Source: Vibrio maerlii (lineage in GTDB: Bacteria > Pseudomonadota > Gammaproteobacteria > Enterobacterales > Vibrionaceae). From it: 64,000 nt of DNA. Shown piece after piece: positions 34,642 to 44,049 of the stretch (positions are counted from its first letter, which is position 1; every line of letters starts with the position of its first letter). The notes beneath the pieces were generated by a model that worked only from the letters and a program-made list of their open reading frames with translations, was not told where the DNA came from and made no database searches. Location of the stretch: positions 62,001 through 126,000 of the forward strand of contig NZ_QRHC01000007.1 of assembly GCF_003415655.1 (NCBI RefSeq), given 5' to 3'. The position numbers and the translations under genes are program-made.

Positions 34642-36031
34642 GTATATCTTCCCTGAAAACTTCAAATGGGGTGCGGCAGCTTCAGGTATCCAAACTGAAG
34701 GAATTACGAACAAAGCAAATGAGTCGATTTGGGATCTTTGGCACAACAAATCTCCGGAACGTTTCTATCGAGGTATCGGTTCTAGTTTAGTTACTGATAC
34801 ATACAACCGCTATGAAGAAGACGTTCAACTTATGAAGAAAGTCGGTTTTAACTCTTTCCGAACGTCCATTCAATGGTCTCGCTTAATAAAGAACTATGAA
34901 ACTGGTGAGGTCTGCCAAGATGCCGTTGAGTTCTACAACAATTATCTTGATGAAATGATCGCAAATGGCATTGAGCCGATGATGAATCTGTATCATTTTG
35001 ACATGCCAGCTGAATTACAAGAAAAATTTGGCGGTTTTGAATCGAAGAAAGTTGTCGATTTATATGTTGATTATGCGGTTAAGGCTTTTGAGCTTTTCGG
35101 CAATAAGGTCAAATATTGGATTACCTTTAACGAGCCGATTGTGCCTGTTGAAGGTGGTTATCTATATGATTTCCACTACCCATGCAAAAAAGATGGGAAG
35201 CTAGCGGTTCAAGTTGGTTACAATATCATCCTTGCGCACGCAAAAGCGGTGAAGGAATTCCATAAACTCAATATCGAAGATTCGCAAATTGGTGTCGTAC
35301 TGAACTTAACACCTTCGTATACTCGAGATGAGCGCGAAGAGGATCAAAAAGCGGCTTGGTACGCAGACTTACTGTTTAACCGCAGCTTCCTCGACCCGAT
35401 GGTTAAAAACGAAATCCCACAGGAATTGTGTGATGTTCTTGCTGAGCAGGGTGTAACACCTGAAACAACAGAAGAAGAAATTGCCTGTATTACATCCGCT
35501 AAAATCGAATTCTTGGGCGTGAACTACTATGTTCCTCGTCGAGTAAAAGCGCGTGAAGCTGAATATGAATTGGATTACTTCACTCCAGAGGTTTATTTCG
35601 AAAACTATGTGAATCCTGAAGGTCGCTTCAATCCATATCGTGATAATAACGAGATTTTGCCAACAGCAATCCATGATATTGCTATGAATGTTAAAGATAA
35701 CTACGGCAACGTACCTTGGTTCTTAGCTGAAATTGGTATTGCAATGGATGAAGCGTCGGAAGGTAAACCAGATGAAAACGGCATCATTGACGACACATTC
35801 CGAACTGATTTGATGAAAGAGCACTTAATTCAACTGCATAGAGCAATTGAAGATGGTGCGAATTGTTTTGGCGTTCACCAATGGACGTTTATTGACAACT
35901 GGTCTTGGACTAATTCTTTTAAACGTCGCTACGGCTTTTACCGTTTAGATCTCGAAACAGGAAATCGTATCCCTAAGAAACATGGTGTGTGGTTCAAAGA
36001 ACTAGCGACTACAGGTAGTTTTGAAGGCTAA
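34634..36031 (+). CDS. GH1 6-phospho-beta-glycosidase (first of three)
   Basis: The 465-aa GH1 barrel has acid/base Glu in TFNEPIV and nucleophile Glu in FLAEIGIAM, where the usual ENG is EIG. The C-terminal NWSWTNSFKRRYGF has Ser where non-phospho GH1 enzymes have Glu, plus Arg and Tyr at +7 and +9 (LacG uses Ser/Lys/Tyr), so it should take 6-phosphorylated substrates from the PTS. It is cytoplasmic. AAGG lies before the ATG, and a terminator follows (36090-36130). Confidence 0.92.
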   Translation: MNKYIFPENFKWGAAASGIQTEGITNKANESIWDLWHNKSPERFYRGIGSSLVTDTYNRYEEDVQLMKKVGFNSFRTSIQWSRLIKNYETGEVCQDAVEFYNNYLDEMIANGIEPMMNLYHFDMPAELQEKFGGFESKKVVDLYVDYAVKAFELFGNKVKYWITFNEPIVPVEGGYLYDFHYPCKKDGKLAVQVGYNIILAHAKAVKEFHKLNIEDSQIGVVLNLTPSYTRDEREEDQKAAWYADLLFNRSFLDPMVKNEIPQELCDVLAEQGVTPETTEEEIACITSAKIEFLGVNYYVPRRVKAREAEYELDYFTPEVYFENYVNPEGRFNPYRDNNEILPTAIHDIAMNVKDNYGNVPWFLAEIGIAMDEASEGKPDENGIIDDTFRTDLMKEHLIQLHRAIEDGANCFGVHQWTFIDNWSWTNSFKRRYGFYRLDLETGNRIPKKHGVWFKELATTGSFEG

Positions 36032-36089
36032 AGGTTTTGCAATGACTGTTAGAGCATCTGCATTACAGTGACTTGACGGTTTATTAGTT

Positions 36090-36130
36090 AAATCCGAGTT
36101 TGATTAGTTCAAGCTCGGATTTATTTTATC
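36090..36130 (+). terminator. Rho-independent terminator after the PTS operon
   Basis: A 14-bp stem (AAATCCGAG... with ...CTCGGATTT, one wobble) with a 5-nt loop is followed by ATTTTAT. Confidence 0.75.
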
Positions 36131-36229
36131 CGGTAAATGATTTATTTGTGTGGATTGAAATCTAATAGTTTTAACTGAACTATCATTTGATTATTTTTCA
36201 GCAATAATTTTTATCAAGTAAAAGGCGAG

Positions 36230-37663
36230 ATGAGTATGACGAAATATTCACTTAAATTTCCAAACGATTTTATTTTAGGTGCCGCATCTTCTGCTTGGCA
36301 AACTGAAGGGTGGAGTGGTAAAAAAGACGGACAAGATTCGTATATTGATGCCTGGTATAAAAATGATCGTAAGGTTTGGCACAATGGTTACGGCCCTGCT
36401 GTTGCAACGGACTTCTACAACCGCTATGTAGAAGATATTGATTTAATGAAGGTGGTTGGTTTGACCCACTACCGCAGCTCAATCAACTGGTCGCGTTTTA
36501 TGCTCGACTATGAGCAGGGAATCGTTGACGAAGAGTATGCTAACTACGTGGAGCAAGTGATCGATACTATGCTAGCAAATGGTATCGAGCCAATGTTCTG
36601 CTTAGAACACTATGAACTGCCAGCTTACCTTCTAGACAAGTATGGTGGCTGGAGCTCTCTTGAAGTCGTTGATATGTTTGTGAACTATGCTCGTGAGGTT
36701 TTCAGGCGTTATGGTAGCAAGGTGAAGCATTGGTTTACGTTCAATGAGCCGATTGTGGTTCAAACTCGAGTTTTTCTCGACGCTATTCGCTATCCATATG
36801 AACAAGACACCAATAAGTGGATGGTGTGGAACCACGCAAAAAATCTCGCGACTGCAAAGATCGTCAAAGCTTATCGTGAGGGGGGTTATGAAGGCAAAAT
36901 TGGCGTAGTCCTAAACCCAGAGGTCACATATCCTCGATCAAGCGCATTACATGATAGGCGCGCGGCTGAAATATATGATCTGTTCTACAACCGAGTATTC
37001 TTAGACCCTGCAATTAAAGGTGAATATCCGGAGCAGTTACTGACTTTATTGAAAGGTAACGGCATTGATTTTGAACCTTCAGCTGAAGAGCTAGCTATCA
37101 TTAAGAACAACACCGTGGACTTCATTGGTGCTAATCTTTATTACCCACACAGAGTTAAAGCTCCTGAGGCCGAGTGGCCAAGAGATGTGCCGTTTCATCC
37201 GAAGAAGTACTTTAGTGTCTTTGAACTTCCAGGGCGAGAAATGAACTTCTCGCGGGGTTGGGAGATTGATCCGGCTATCGTTTACGACATGGCCATGCGC
37301 ATAAAGAACGATTATGGCAATATCGAGTGGATTCTTAGTGAAAACGGTATGGGGATTGAGAATGAAGTGCAATTCAAAGATGAAAATGGTCAAATTCAGG
37401 ATGACTATCGGATAGATTTTATTTCGCGCCATCTATACCACTTGTTACGTGCGATTGAAGATGGGGCCAACTGCAAAGGCTATATGTTATGGTCGTTTAC
37501 TGACAATGTATCGCCCATGAATGCTTTTAAGAATCGCTATGGTTTGGTTGAGATTGACTTGGAAGACAACCGAAATCGTCGAGTCAAGAAGTCAGGTTAT
37601 TGGTACAAGGAGCTGTCTGAATCTCGTTGCTTGATATTTGATCAAGATAGTGAATACCGCTGA
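36230..37663 (+). CDS. GH1 6-phospho-beta-glycosidase (second)
   Basis: The 477-aa GH1 enzyme has acid/base Glu in TFNEPIV and nucleophile Glu in ILSENGMGIE. The phosphate-type Ser is in DNVSPMNAFKNRYGL, but the Lys at +7 is Asn. It should cleave a phosphorylated beta-glycoside in the cytoplasm. It is a single gene between terminators, with AAGGCGAG upstream of ATG 36230 (an in-frame ATG at 36236 is also possible). Its substrate pocket segments differ from the other two GH1 proteins, suggesting division of labour. Confidence 0.9.
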   Translation: MSMTKYSLKFPNDFILGAASSAWQTEGWSGKKDGQDSYIDAWYKNDRKVWHNGYGPAVATDFYNRYVEDIDLMKVVGLTHYRSSINWSRFMLDYEQGIVDEEYANYVEQVIDTMLANGIEPMFCLEHYELPAYLLDKYGGWSSLEVVDMFVNYAREVFRRYGSKVKHWFTFNEPIVVQTRVFLDAIRYPYEQDTNKWMVWNHAKNLATAKIVKAYREGGYEGKIGVVLNPEVTYPRSSALHDRRAAEIYDLFYNRVFLDPAIKGEYPEQLLTLLKGNGIDFEPSAEELAIIKNNTVDFIGANLYYPHRVKAPEAEWPRDVPFHPKKYFSVFELPGREMNFSRGWEIDPAIVYDMAMRIKNDYGNIEWILSENGMGIENEVQFKDENGQIQDDYRIDFISRHLYHLLRAIEDGANCKGYMLWSFTDNVSPMNAFKNRYGLVEIDLEDNRNRRVKKSGYWYKELSESRCLIFDQDSEYR

Positions 37664-37671
37664 AGCTAAAA

Positions 37672-37695
37672 TTGGCGAGCATATTCGCTCGCCAA
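37672..37695. terminator. Bidirectional terminator
   Basis: TTGGCGAGC and GCTCGCCAA form a perfect stem around ATATTC, between the convergent GH1 and VOC genes. Confidence 0.7.
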
Positions 37696-37718
37696 ATTAC
37701 CATTACGCCCCAGTTATG

Positions 37719-38117
37719 TTATAAAAACTGATTGAATTCTATGCGCTCGTTATCAAGCCCTTCAATCGTTATAAATTTCATACCATTAGCTCCAAAAGGC
37801 AGTGTTTTCGGGCCTTTTAAAATGTCGATGTTTTTTTCTTTTAACCTTTCCTGAATAACGGATAAATCATCAACTTTAATTGCGAAGTGATTGATTCTCC
37901 CCACATCATGACAAGCTTTATCATAGCTAAGTTGATATAGCTCCAGTAATCCACCATGAAGTGATAGAAAAGCAACTTTATCATTTGAGCCATCACCAGA
38001 AGGTAGCTGATATCGATTTTGGAGCTCAAATCCGAGTCCTAGGTAAAAATTGATACTTTCTTCAATATCTGAGACCTGAATACCACAGTGTCCAGAAAAT
38101 TCACTAATATCTTGCAA
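37719..38117 (-). CDS. VOC-superfamily (glyoxalase/dioxygenase fold) protein
   Basis: The 132-aa protein has two beta-alpha-beta3 modules. Likely metal ligands are His in FSGHCGIQVSD, Glu in LLELYQL, His in INHFAIKVDD and Glu in ERIEFNQ. It is soluble. The exact reaction is unknown; such proteins can be lyases, isomerases or epimerases. It lies 48 bp downstream of the sulfatase maturase in the same direction, so it is probably in the GntR2-maturase-VOC operon. Confidence 0.82.
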   Translation of the reverse strand: MQDISEFSGHCGIQVSDIEESINFYLGLGFELQNRYQLPSGDGSNDKVAFLSLHGGLLELYQLSYDKACHDVGRINHFAIKVDDLSVIQERLKEKNIDILKGPKTLPFGANGMKFITIEGLDNERIEFNQFL

Positions 38118-38165
38118 ATCTATATCTCCTATTCGATCTATGCTAATTGTTGTATTAGAAAGGGT

Positions 38166-39383
38166 TTATCGTGCTTCGCGACTACCGGATAGTATGGTTT
38201 TCATGTGAGTTGGCGAATACCCTGCTTTTAGCAAGTCTTTCATTGCATTCATGTAGGGTGCTGTTTGTTCAAAGAAGTGGTAATAACCATCACATAAGTA
38301 ATTAACGTTTTTGTTTCCATTGTTATCAGCAATAAAGCGATGCTTAGGGCATCCGCCGTAACATGCAAATTCATAGCGACACTGTTTACAGTTTTGTGCG
38401 CGTTGACTGAATTTACTCTCGCCGAAAGATATTGCTTGAGCGCTACGATTGAGTTTAATAATGGTTTGTTCTTTAATATTGCCGAGCTTGTGTTCTTTCT
38501 CGACGTAGTGATCACATTGGTAGAGATCTCCGTTGGCCTCTAGTGCTAATGCATGACCACAAGTTTTAGACGTGACACATATTCCTGATGGCAAGCCGTT
38601 CCATGTTGCAAATGTACTATCAAATACCTGTACAAAAATGTCACCAATGTCTTCTCTTATCCACTTGTGGAATATTTTTGTAAGGAATTCTCCGTAGGCG
38701 AGTGACGGAGTGGTCCAATTTGTAACATGGTGAGTGAGCATATTGTCATTGGTTGCTATGGAACTAAGATCGGCTTCTTCAACCAATGGAATAAACTGGA
38801 TATGTTTAGCTCCTAGCGCTTTCAAGTGCTGGTAAACTTCGATAGGGTGATCTACATTGTGAGTGCCGACAACCGTGAGAATATTAAAATCGACATGATA
38901 TCGTTTTAAGGTTTTGAGGCCGGATAGCACTTTTTGGTAACTGCCTTTACCACTCCGGGTAACTCTATAGGTGTTGTGAATATCTGGAGGTCCATCGATG
39001 GATATTCCGATTAAAATATTATTCTTTTTAAAGAAACGCGCCCAATTGTCATCAATGAGTACTCCATTAGTTTGGATACTGTGGTTGATTGTTTTTCCTT
39101 TCGAGAATTTCTTACTAAGTTCAATTGCTTTCGCAAAAAATTCTATTCCCATCATTAGTGGTTCGCCGCCTTGCCAGAGAAAATCGACATAGTCTGAAGG
39201 TTGGCTTTCTATATACTGACTTATGTAGGCACTTAGTACATCGTCAGGCATTTTCCAAGCTGATTTCCGGTCTGGATAGAGCGCTTCTTTTTCAAGATAA
39301 AAACAGTAATGGCAGTCTAAATTACAGATTGACCCTGTAGGCTTTGCCATTACATGGCAGGCTAAGTTCGCATTTTCTACCAT
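38166..39383 (-). CDS. Anaerobic-type sulfatase-maturing radical SAM enzyme (anSME)
   Basis: The protein is about 405 aa, with radical SAM cluster CNLDCHYC (C20, C24, C27 from the ATG) in the anSME context KPTGSICNLDCHYCFYLEK. It also has DFLWQGGEPLMMG, and C-terminal SPASM cysteines (CGHALALEANGDLYQCDHY, CKQCRYEFACYGGCPKHR) for two auxiliary clusters. It converts the active-site Cys of a sulfatase to formylglycine in the cytoplasm. The Cys-type sulfatase at 46432 is its evident client. GTG 39386 is an alternative start; ATG 39383 overlaps the GntR stop (TGATG). Confidence 0.93.
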   Translation of the reverse strand: MVENANLACHVMAKPTGSICNLDCHYCFYLEKEALYPDRKSAWKMPDDVLSAYISQYIESQPSDYVDFLWQGGEPLMMGIEFFAKAIELSKKFSKGKTINHSIQTNGVLIDDNWARFFKKNNILIGISIDGPPDIHNTYRVTRSGKGSYQKVLSGLKTLKRYHVDFNILTVVGTHNVDHPIEVYQHLKALGAKHIQFIPLVEEADLSSIATNDNMLTHHVTNWTTPSLAYGEFLTKIFHKWIREDIGDIFVQVFDSTFATWNGLPSGICVTSKTCGHALALEANGDLYQCDHYVEKEHKLGNIKEQTIIKLNRSAQAISFGESKFSQRAQNCKQCRYEFACYGGCPKHRFIADNNGNKNVNYLCDGYYHFFEQTAPYMNAMKDLLKAGYSPTHMKTILSGSREAR

Positions 39384-40129
39384 CACACCACTCCAACCTT
39401 TCTATTTTCACGAACATAATGAGTAGTGAAGTTAAATGATTCGCTAATGTGTTTGATATTGGCAAATTCGAATGTCTTACCATTGTCTAAGTATACGACC
39501 TGAGATACGACCACTAATGGCTCCTGTACAGGGATCGCGAGAAGTTTCGCATCTTCATGGTCTGCTTTTCGAACGGATAAGCTAAGAGTCGCGCTGTGAA
39601 TTTTTAGCCCCAATATTCCTTCAATATATGAATATATTGATTGTTCAGCATGTTGCTTTTTTAATCCTGGTATTCGACTAATAGGCATAAATGTTTCTTC
39701 TATTGTCGTTGGCTTGTTGTCTATGATGCGTACTCTCTTGATCTTGTAGACGAGTTCATCTGACTCTATGTTGAGGGAGCTAGCAAGTGAGGTATCAGCA
39801 GGGATAACCTCAAAAGAAATTAATTTTGTAGTTAATTTGACTCCTGCTGTTTCTAAGTTAGCCGCAGTTCCAAGCAAATGGGAAAATGATGCTGAACCAT
39901 GACTAAAGTTCATTTCTCGGGGTAGGCGTTTTACAAACGTACCAGCACCTCGCTTACGAGCAATTAACCCCTCATCGACTAGCATATCTAGTGCTCGCTT
40001 CACGGTCATTTCACTACATGAGTAATTTGCAGCAAGGGTTTTCCCATCTGGTAATTGTTCCCCTATTTTGTATCTATGCTGTTTTATACCGTCTTTAACA
40101 TCATGATAAACGTGCTCGTACTTTGTCAT
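39383..40129 (-). CDS. GntR-family (UTRA) regulator, paralogue
   Basis: The protein is about 248 aa from ATG 40129; a TTG at 40141 is an alternative. It has a GntR HTH (DGKTLAANYSCSEMTVKRALDMLVDEGLIARKRGAGTFV) and a UTRA domain (RVRIIDNKPTTIEETFMPISRIPG, GLKIHSATLSLSV). It is closely related to the regulator at 28772-29476, so they may bind overlapping sites. It is divergent from the third GH1 gene, with an operator-like palindrome (40199-40212) between, and leads an operon with the maturase and VOC genes. Confidence 0.92.
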   Translation of the reverse strand: MTKYEHVYHDVKDGIKQHRYKIGEQLPDGKTLAANYSCSEMTVKRALDMLVDEGLIARKRGAGTFVKRLPREMNFSHGSASFSHLLGTAANLETAGVKLTTKLISFEVIPADTSLASSLNIESDELVYKIKRVRIIDNKPTTIEETFMPISRIPGLKKQHAEQSIYSYIEGILGLKIHSATLSLSVRKADHEDAKLLAIPVQEPLVVVSQVVYLDNGKTFEFANIKHISESFNFTTHYVRENRKVGVV

Positions 40130-40198
40130 AACTTCTGCCAACTAGTTTATTTGATAACACTATATCATCTCAAGCAAAGTTATAGATTTATTTTGCAA

Positions 40199-40212
40199 AA
40201 ACTATATGGTTT
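40199..40212. promoter_or_regulatory. GntR-type palindrome AACTATATGGTT
   Basis: A 10-of-12 palindrome, identical in core to the site at 29644-29659. It lies between the divergent GntR2 and GH1 genes. Confidence 0.65.
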
Positions 40213-40316
40213 TAGTGATCGAGTCCATAATTTTAAAGTTGAATGCTTTACGGACGAATGTGTATTGCATTAAATCTGCACATCTTTTGATTGATATGCA
40301 GCAACAGAGAAATGAT

Positions 40317-41705
40317 ATGACAACGAATATTAAGCACTTCCCCAAGAGCTTCTGGTGGGGTTCAGCAACCTCCGGCCCTCAATCTGAAGGCGCGGCGCTA
40401 AAAGATGGTAAATCCCCGAGTATTTGGGATCTTTGGTTCGAGCAACAACCAGAGTGTTTTCATAATCAAGTAGGCCCTCAAGATGCTTCGACTTTTTATG
40501 AAAATTGGAAAGCAGATATAGCGTTGATGAAACAAATTGGGCACAACAGTTTTAGAACATCCATTCAGTGGAGCCGCCTGATTCCAGATGGGGTCGGTGA
40601 GGTTAATTCTAAAGCGGTGGAATTTTATAACAACGTTATAGATGAGCTCATAGCCAATGACATAGAACCTTTTATCAATCTGTATCATTTTGATATGCCG
40701 GTATGTATGCAAAAGATCGGAGGTTGGGAAAATCGTAGAGTCGTGGATGCTTATGCGGAGTATGCTCGACAGTGTTTTGAATTGTTTGGTGATCGTGTAA
40801 CTAAGTGGTTCACTTTTAATGAGCCGATTGTGCCTGTAAAACAAGGGTATGTGTATGCTAATCACTATCCTCAAATTCATGATTTTCGTAAAGCAGCAAC
40901 GGTTGCACACCACACGCTGCTCGCACATTCAAAGGCCGTAATAGCTTTTCGTGAAATGAACATGAATAGTGAAATCGGCATAATTCTAAATCTCACACCA
41001 GCTTACGCCCGTTCTGAGCATCCAGCGGATTTAGAAGCCGCCAATATCGTTGATTTATTCTTTAATCGTTCATTCTTAGACCCTGTGACTTTAGGTCGCT
41101 ATCCTCAAGAATTAGTTGATCTCCTTGCTGAGCACGGACAACTCCCACTCTGTAGAAACGGCGATGCAAAACTGATTGAGCAAGGTGTGGTTGATCTACT
41201 AGGGGTTAATTATTATGAGCCTCGTCGAGTTCAAGCAAAGCTTCATCTAGTGAACAAAAATAGTCCGTTTATGCCAGAGTGGTTCTACGACCCATACATT
41301 AAACCTGGTAGAAAGATGAATGTTCATAGGGGGTGGGAGATCTATGAAAAAGGTATTTATGACATTCTTACCAACCTAAGGGAGAACTATGGAAATATAC
41401 CGTGTTTTATTTCTGAAAATGGAATGGGCGTCGAGGGTGAAGATAAGTTCTTACAAGATGGTCAAATTCAAGATGACTACCGAATTGAATTTATTAAGGG
41501 ACACTTAGATTATGTCCATCAAGCGATCGAAGAGGGCTGTCACTGCAAGGGTTATCATTTGTGGACGTTTATCGATTGTTGGTCATGGATAAACTCATAT
41601 AAAAATCGTTATGGCTTCATTTCCATTGATTTAGAAACCCAGAAAAAAACGATCAAAAAGTCCGGGGAATGGATCAAACAAGTATCAGAAGAAAACGGTT
41701 ATTAA
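40317..41705 (+). CDS. GH1 6-phospho-beta-glycosidase (third)
   Basis: The 462-aa enzyme runs from ATG 40317; the open frame extends to 40206, but the family N-terminus (HFPKSFWWGSATSGPQSEG) starts here and AGAGA precedes it. Acid/base Glu is in TFNEPIV, nucleophile Glu is in FISENGMGVE and phosphate-type Ser is in DCWSWINSYKNRYGF. It is more like the first GH1 protein (shared FRTSIQWSRLI, VEFYNN, PFINLYHFDMP) than the second. The aldo-keto reductase gene follows 17 bp downstream. Confidence 0.92.
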   Translation: MTTNIKHFPKSFWWGSATSGPQSEGAALKDGKSPSIWDLWFEQQPECFHNQVGPQDASTFYENWKADIALMKQIGHNSFRTSIQWSRLIPDGVGEVNSKAVEFYNNVIDELIANDIEPFINLYHFDMPVCMQKIGGWENRRVVDAYAEYARQCFELFGDRVTKWFTFNEPIVPVKQGYVYANHYPQIHDFRKAATVAHHTLLAHSKAVIAFREMNMNSEIGIILNLTPAYARSEHPADLEAANIVDLFFNRSFLDPVTLGRYPQELVDLLAEHGQLPLCRNGDAKLIEQGVVDLLGVNYYEPRRVQAKLHLVNKNSPFMPEWFYDPYIKPGRKMNVHRGWEIYEKGIYDILTNLRENYGNIPCFISENGMGVEGEDKFLQDGQIQDDYRIEFIKGHLDYVHQAIEEGCHCKGYHLWTFIDCWSWINSYKNRYGFISIDLETQKKTIKKSGEWIKQVSEENGY

Positions 41706-41722
41706 TAAATTAGGGTTTAGAA

Positions 41723-42712
41723 ATGGATAAGAAAATAATTAAAGACTTGCATGCATCCTCTATGGGTTTTGGTTGCTGGGCAATGGGTGGGACGTGGAAT
41801 AATGTGCGTGACAAAGAATCTATCGCAGCAGTTCATCGTGCTATTGATGTAGGAATTAACTTTTTTGATACTGCACCTGTTTATGGGAAAGGGCACTCTG
41901 AAACCGTATTAGGTAAAGCGTTGAAAGGAGTTGAGCGTGATAACGTGATAGTAGCGACTAAGTGCGGTTTACCATTCGCGTATAGTCCAGAGCATGGTCG
42001 AGTTAAGTCAAGGCATGATCTGACTAAAGAGAGTATTTTTGCTGAAGTTGATGATTCATTATCTCGCTTGGGCCTCGAACATATTGACCTCTATCAGCTG
42101 CACTGGCCTGATCCGAATACACCTATTGCCGAGACGGGAGAGGCGTTACGTGAGTTGCAACTTCAAGGTAAAATTCGCCATGTTGGAGTATCCAACTTCT
42201 CGATAGAGATGACTCGTGAGTTAATGAAGGTGGTTGACGTAGCGACGTATCAAGGGTTATACAATTTAATTGAACAAAACCCAGACCACTATCACAACAT
42301 TCCTTTAGAGTATCGCGCACGAAGTGAAGTATTACCATTTTGCCTTGAAAACGACATGAAGTATCTACCATACAGCCCTCTAATGCAGGGATTATTAACA
42401 GGAACTTTTTCTGCAAGTGATAACTTTGATAGTAACGATGACCGTGCTGCAAACCCGAAATTAAATGGGGACGCATTTAAACCTTATCTGGCGTGTGCCA
42501 ATGAACTGTCGAGCTTTGCTAAGCATGTTGGCGTGGATCTGACCCATATTGCAATTCAATGGTTAATCAACCAACAAGAAGTAGGCCCAGTCATTGCTGG
42601 TGCTTATGATACTGATCATGTCGAACAAAATGCGCGCTACGCCGCTACGCAAATTGACATCGATGTATTAAAAGAAGCAGAGAGTATTGTTGCCCGTTGG
42701 GAGCTTACTTAA
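41723..42712 (+). CDS. Aldo-keto reductase
   Basis: The 329-aa TIM-barrel NADP(H) oxidoreductase has the full tetrad D49, Y54 (NFFDTAPVYG), K80 (VATKCG) and H127 (LYQLHWPD). NADP-contact segments are near the C-terminus (GPVIAGAYDTDHVEQN). It resembles YdhF/YajO-type sugar or aldehyde reductases. It is co-transcribed with the third GH1 gene, so it probably acts on a sugar released there or on its keto form. It ends at a clear terminator. Confidence 0.9.
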   Translation: MDKKIIKDLHASSMGFGCWAMGGTWNNVRDKESIAAVHRAIDVGINFFDTAPVYGKGHSETVLGKALKGVERDNVIVATKCGLPFAYSPEHGRVKSRHDLTKESIFAEVDDSLSRLGLEHIDLYQLHWPDPNTPIAETGEALRELQLQGKIRHVGVSNFSIEMTRELMKVVDVATYQGLYNLIEQNPDHYHNIPLEYRARSEVLPFCLENDMKYLPYSPLMQGLLTGTFSASDNFDSNDDRAANPKLNGDAFKPYLACANELSSFAKHVGVDLTHIAIQWLINQQEVGPVIAGAYDTDHVEQNARYAATQIDIDVLKEAESIVARWELT

Positions 42713-42739
42713 TACGTATTGGCAATAATCTCGTTCGAG

Positions 42740-42765
42740 AAGCGCCTGACTAGGCGCTTTTTTTA
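42740..42765 (+). terminator. Rho-independent terminator
   Basis: AAGCGCCT and AGGCGCTT form an 8-bp stem with loop GACT, followed by a T-run, after the aldo-keto reductase. Confidence 0.9.
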
Positions 42766-42794
42766 TTTGTTCACTTTGCTCAGTTTTTCTTTCA

Positions 42795-42806
42795 TTTTCA
42801 TGAAAA
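42795..42806. promoter_or_regulatory. Palindrome TTTTCATGAAAA, likely LacI-type operator
   Basis: A perfect 12-bp palindrome about 92 nt before the LacI gene. A related site is at 44845-44864 before the TauE gene; both continue ATGAAAACTG. Confidence 0.5.
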
Positions 42807-42897
42807 CTGTGAAAACATGATGTCACCTTCTATAAAATGCTAATTGGACTTCTATTCGACTTAAAGGGAAGTTCGCAGTAAATTTAAGTGTTTTTAT

Positions 42898-44001
42898 ATG
42901 TCTGATAATGATGACTCGACAGAACAACAAGAGAACCCCAAAAAGATGGCCACTATTCACGATGTTTCCTTAATGGCTAACGTTTCTAATGCCACGGTAT
43001 CGCGAGTATTCAACGGTAATGCCAAGGTAAAGAGCGAAACGAGAGAGTTAGTTTTAAAAGCGGCACGAAAGCTAGGCTATAACCCTGAAAAACTCTCAGA
43101 GCTTTCTGACGTTACTCCAGCAGTTTCTGCTGTGAGCACTCACTCAAATACAATTGGAATGGTGGTCTCCCAGTTGTCAACGTCTAGCTTTGGTCAGTTC
43201 TATTTGGCCGCTCAACAGCACGCTATCCAAGAAGGAAAGCAGCTGATGCTTTTTAATGGGGAGGGAGTTCGAAGTCGCGAAAAGAGCTACGTTAAGCTGT
43301 TAGTCGAACAAGGCTGTGAGGTGATTCTTCTCGTCGAAACAGAAATACTCGATTCAGAGGTTGAAGCCCTGACTGCTCTTGGCCAAACGGTGATTCGTTT
43401 TGATAGTCGCCACGATGAGTTAGCGCATTCTTTGAGTTACGATCATTCTGCAGCTTGTCATTCAGCATGCCAATTTTTGATTGCCAACAAGCATCAAAAC
43501 TTCGCGCTATTTCCTGGAAAAGGTAAAGCGGCTAACGCTCGTATACGCGGCTATAAGCAGGCGATGGAAGACTACGGATTGGAGTTTGACCCTCGGATGA
43601 TCCTTGAGCATGTTAGCGATGGGAATTCTGGTGTTATGGAACTTTGTAGAAAAGGAGGGGAATTCAGCGCTATTGTATCTGCTACCGACAAAATAGCCGC
43701 AGAAGCGATGGCAACACTAAGGCAGTTTGGCTATGAAGTCCCAGAAGATATTTCAATCATAAGTTTGGAAGGCTCTGAGTTAGCTGAATTTACTTACCCT
43801 AGACTTACGACGGTAGAAACTCCAGTCTCGTATATCGCAGCAGAACTCATTGATGCTTCAACTCAAATGCTAGAAGGCAGGGAGTGGGGTTCAATTCAAG
43901 ATAAATGCCTTACCGGCCGTTTAGTTCCAAGAGAGTCGGTTAAACCATTCAAAGCAAAAAGTCAGTATGGCGCGCGATTAATATCAACCCCAAGAAAATG
44001 A
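42898..44001 (+). CDS. LacI-family transcriptional regulator
   Basis: The 367-aa protein has a 17-residue polar extension and then the LacI HTH (ATIHDVSLMANVSNATVSRVFNGNAKVKSETRELV) and hinge (AARKLGYNPE). A periplasmic-binding-protein-like sensor domain follows (TIGMVVSQLSTSSFGQFYLAAQQHA through ISLEGSELAEFTYPRLTTVETP). ATG 42898 has no strong ribosome site; an internal ATG at the HTH start (residue 17) is possible. It is unlike the GntR pair, so the locus has two regulatory inputs. Nearby palindromes suggest control of itself and the TauE gene. Confidence 0.92.
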   Translation: MSDNDDSTEQQENPKKMATIHDVSLMANVSNATVSRVFNGNAKVKSETRELVLKAARKLGYNPEKLSELSDVTPAVSAVSTHSNTIGMVVSQLSTSSFGQFYLAAQQHAIQEGKQLMLFNGEGVRSREKSYVKLLVEQGCEVILLVETEILDSEVEALTALGQTVIRFDSRHDELAHSLSYDHSAACHSACQFLIANKHQNFALFPGKGKAANARIRGYKQAMEDYGLEFDPRMILEHVSDGNSGVMELCRKGGEFSAIVSATDKIAAEAMATLRQFGYEVPEDISIISLEGSELAEFTYPRLTTVETPVSYIAAELIDASTQMLEGREWGSIQDKCLTGRLVPRESVKPFKAKSQYGARLISTPRK

Positions 44002-44009
44002 ATCATTGG

Positions 44010-44041
44010 TTTAATGAGAGGTTTAGCGGCCTCTCATTAAA
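44010..44041. terminator. Bidirectional terminator
   Basis: TTTAATGAGAGG and CCTCTCATTAAA form a perfect 12-bp stem with an 8-nt loop, between the convergent LacI and TauE genes. Confidence 0.8.
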
Positions 44042-44049
44042 ACCTAGCT

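Noticed and set aside
40206..40316. N-terminal extension of the third GH1
   Set aside because: It lies over the operator region, has no family similarity, and the GH1 fold starts at 40317.
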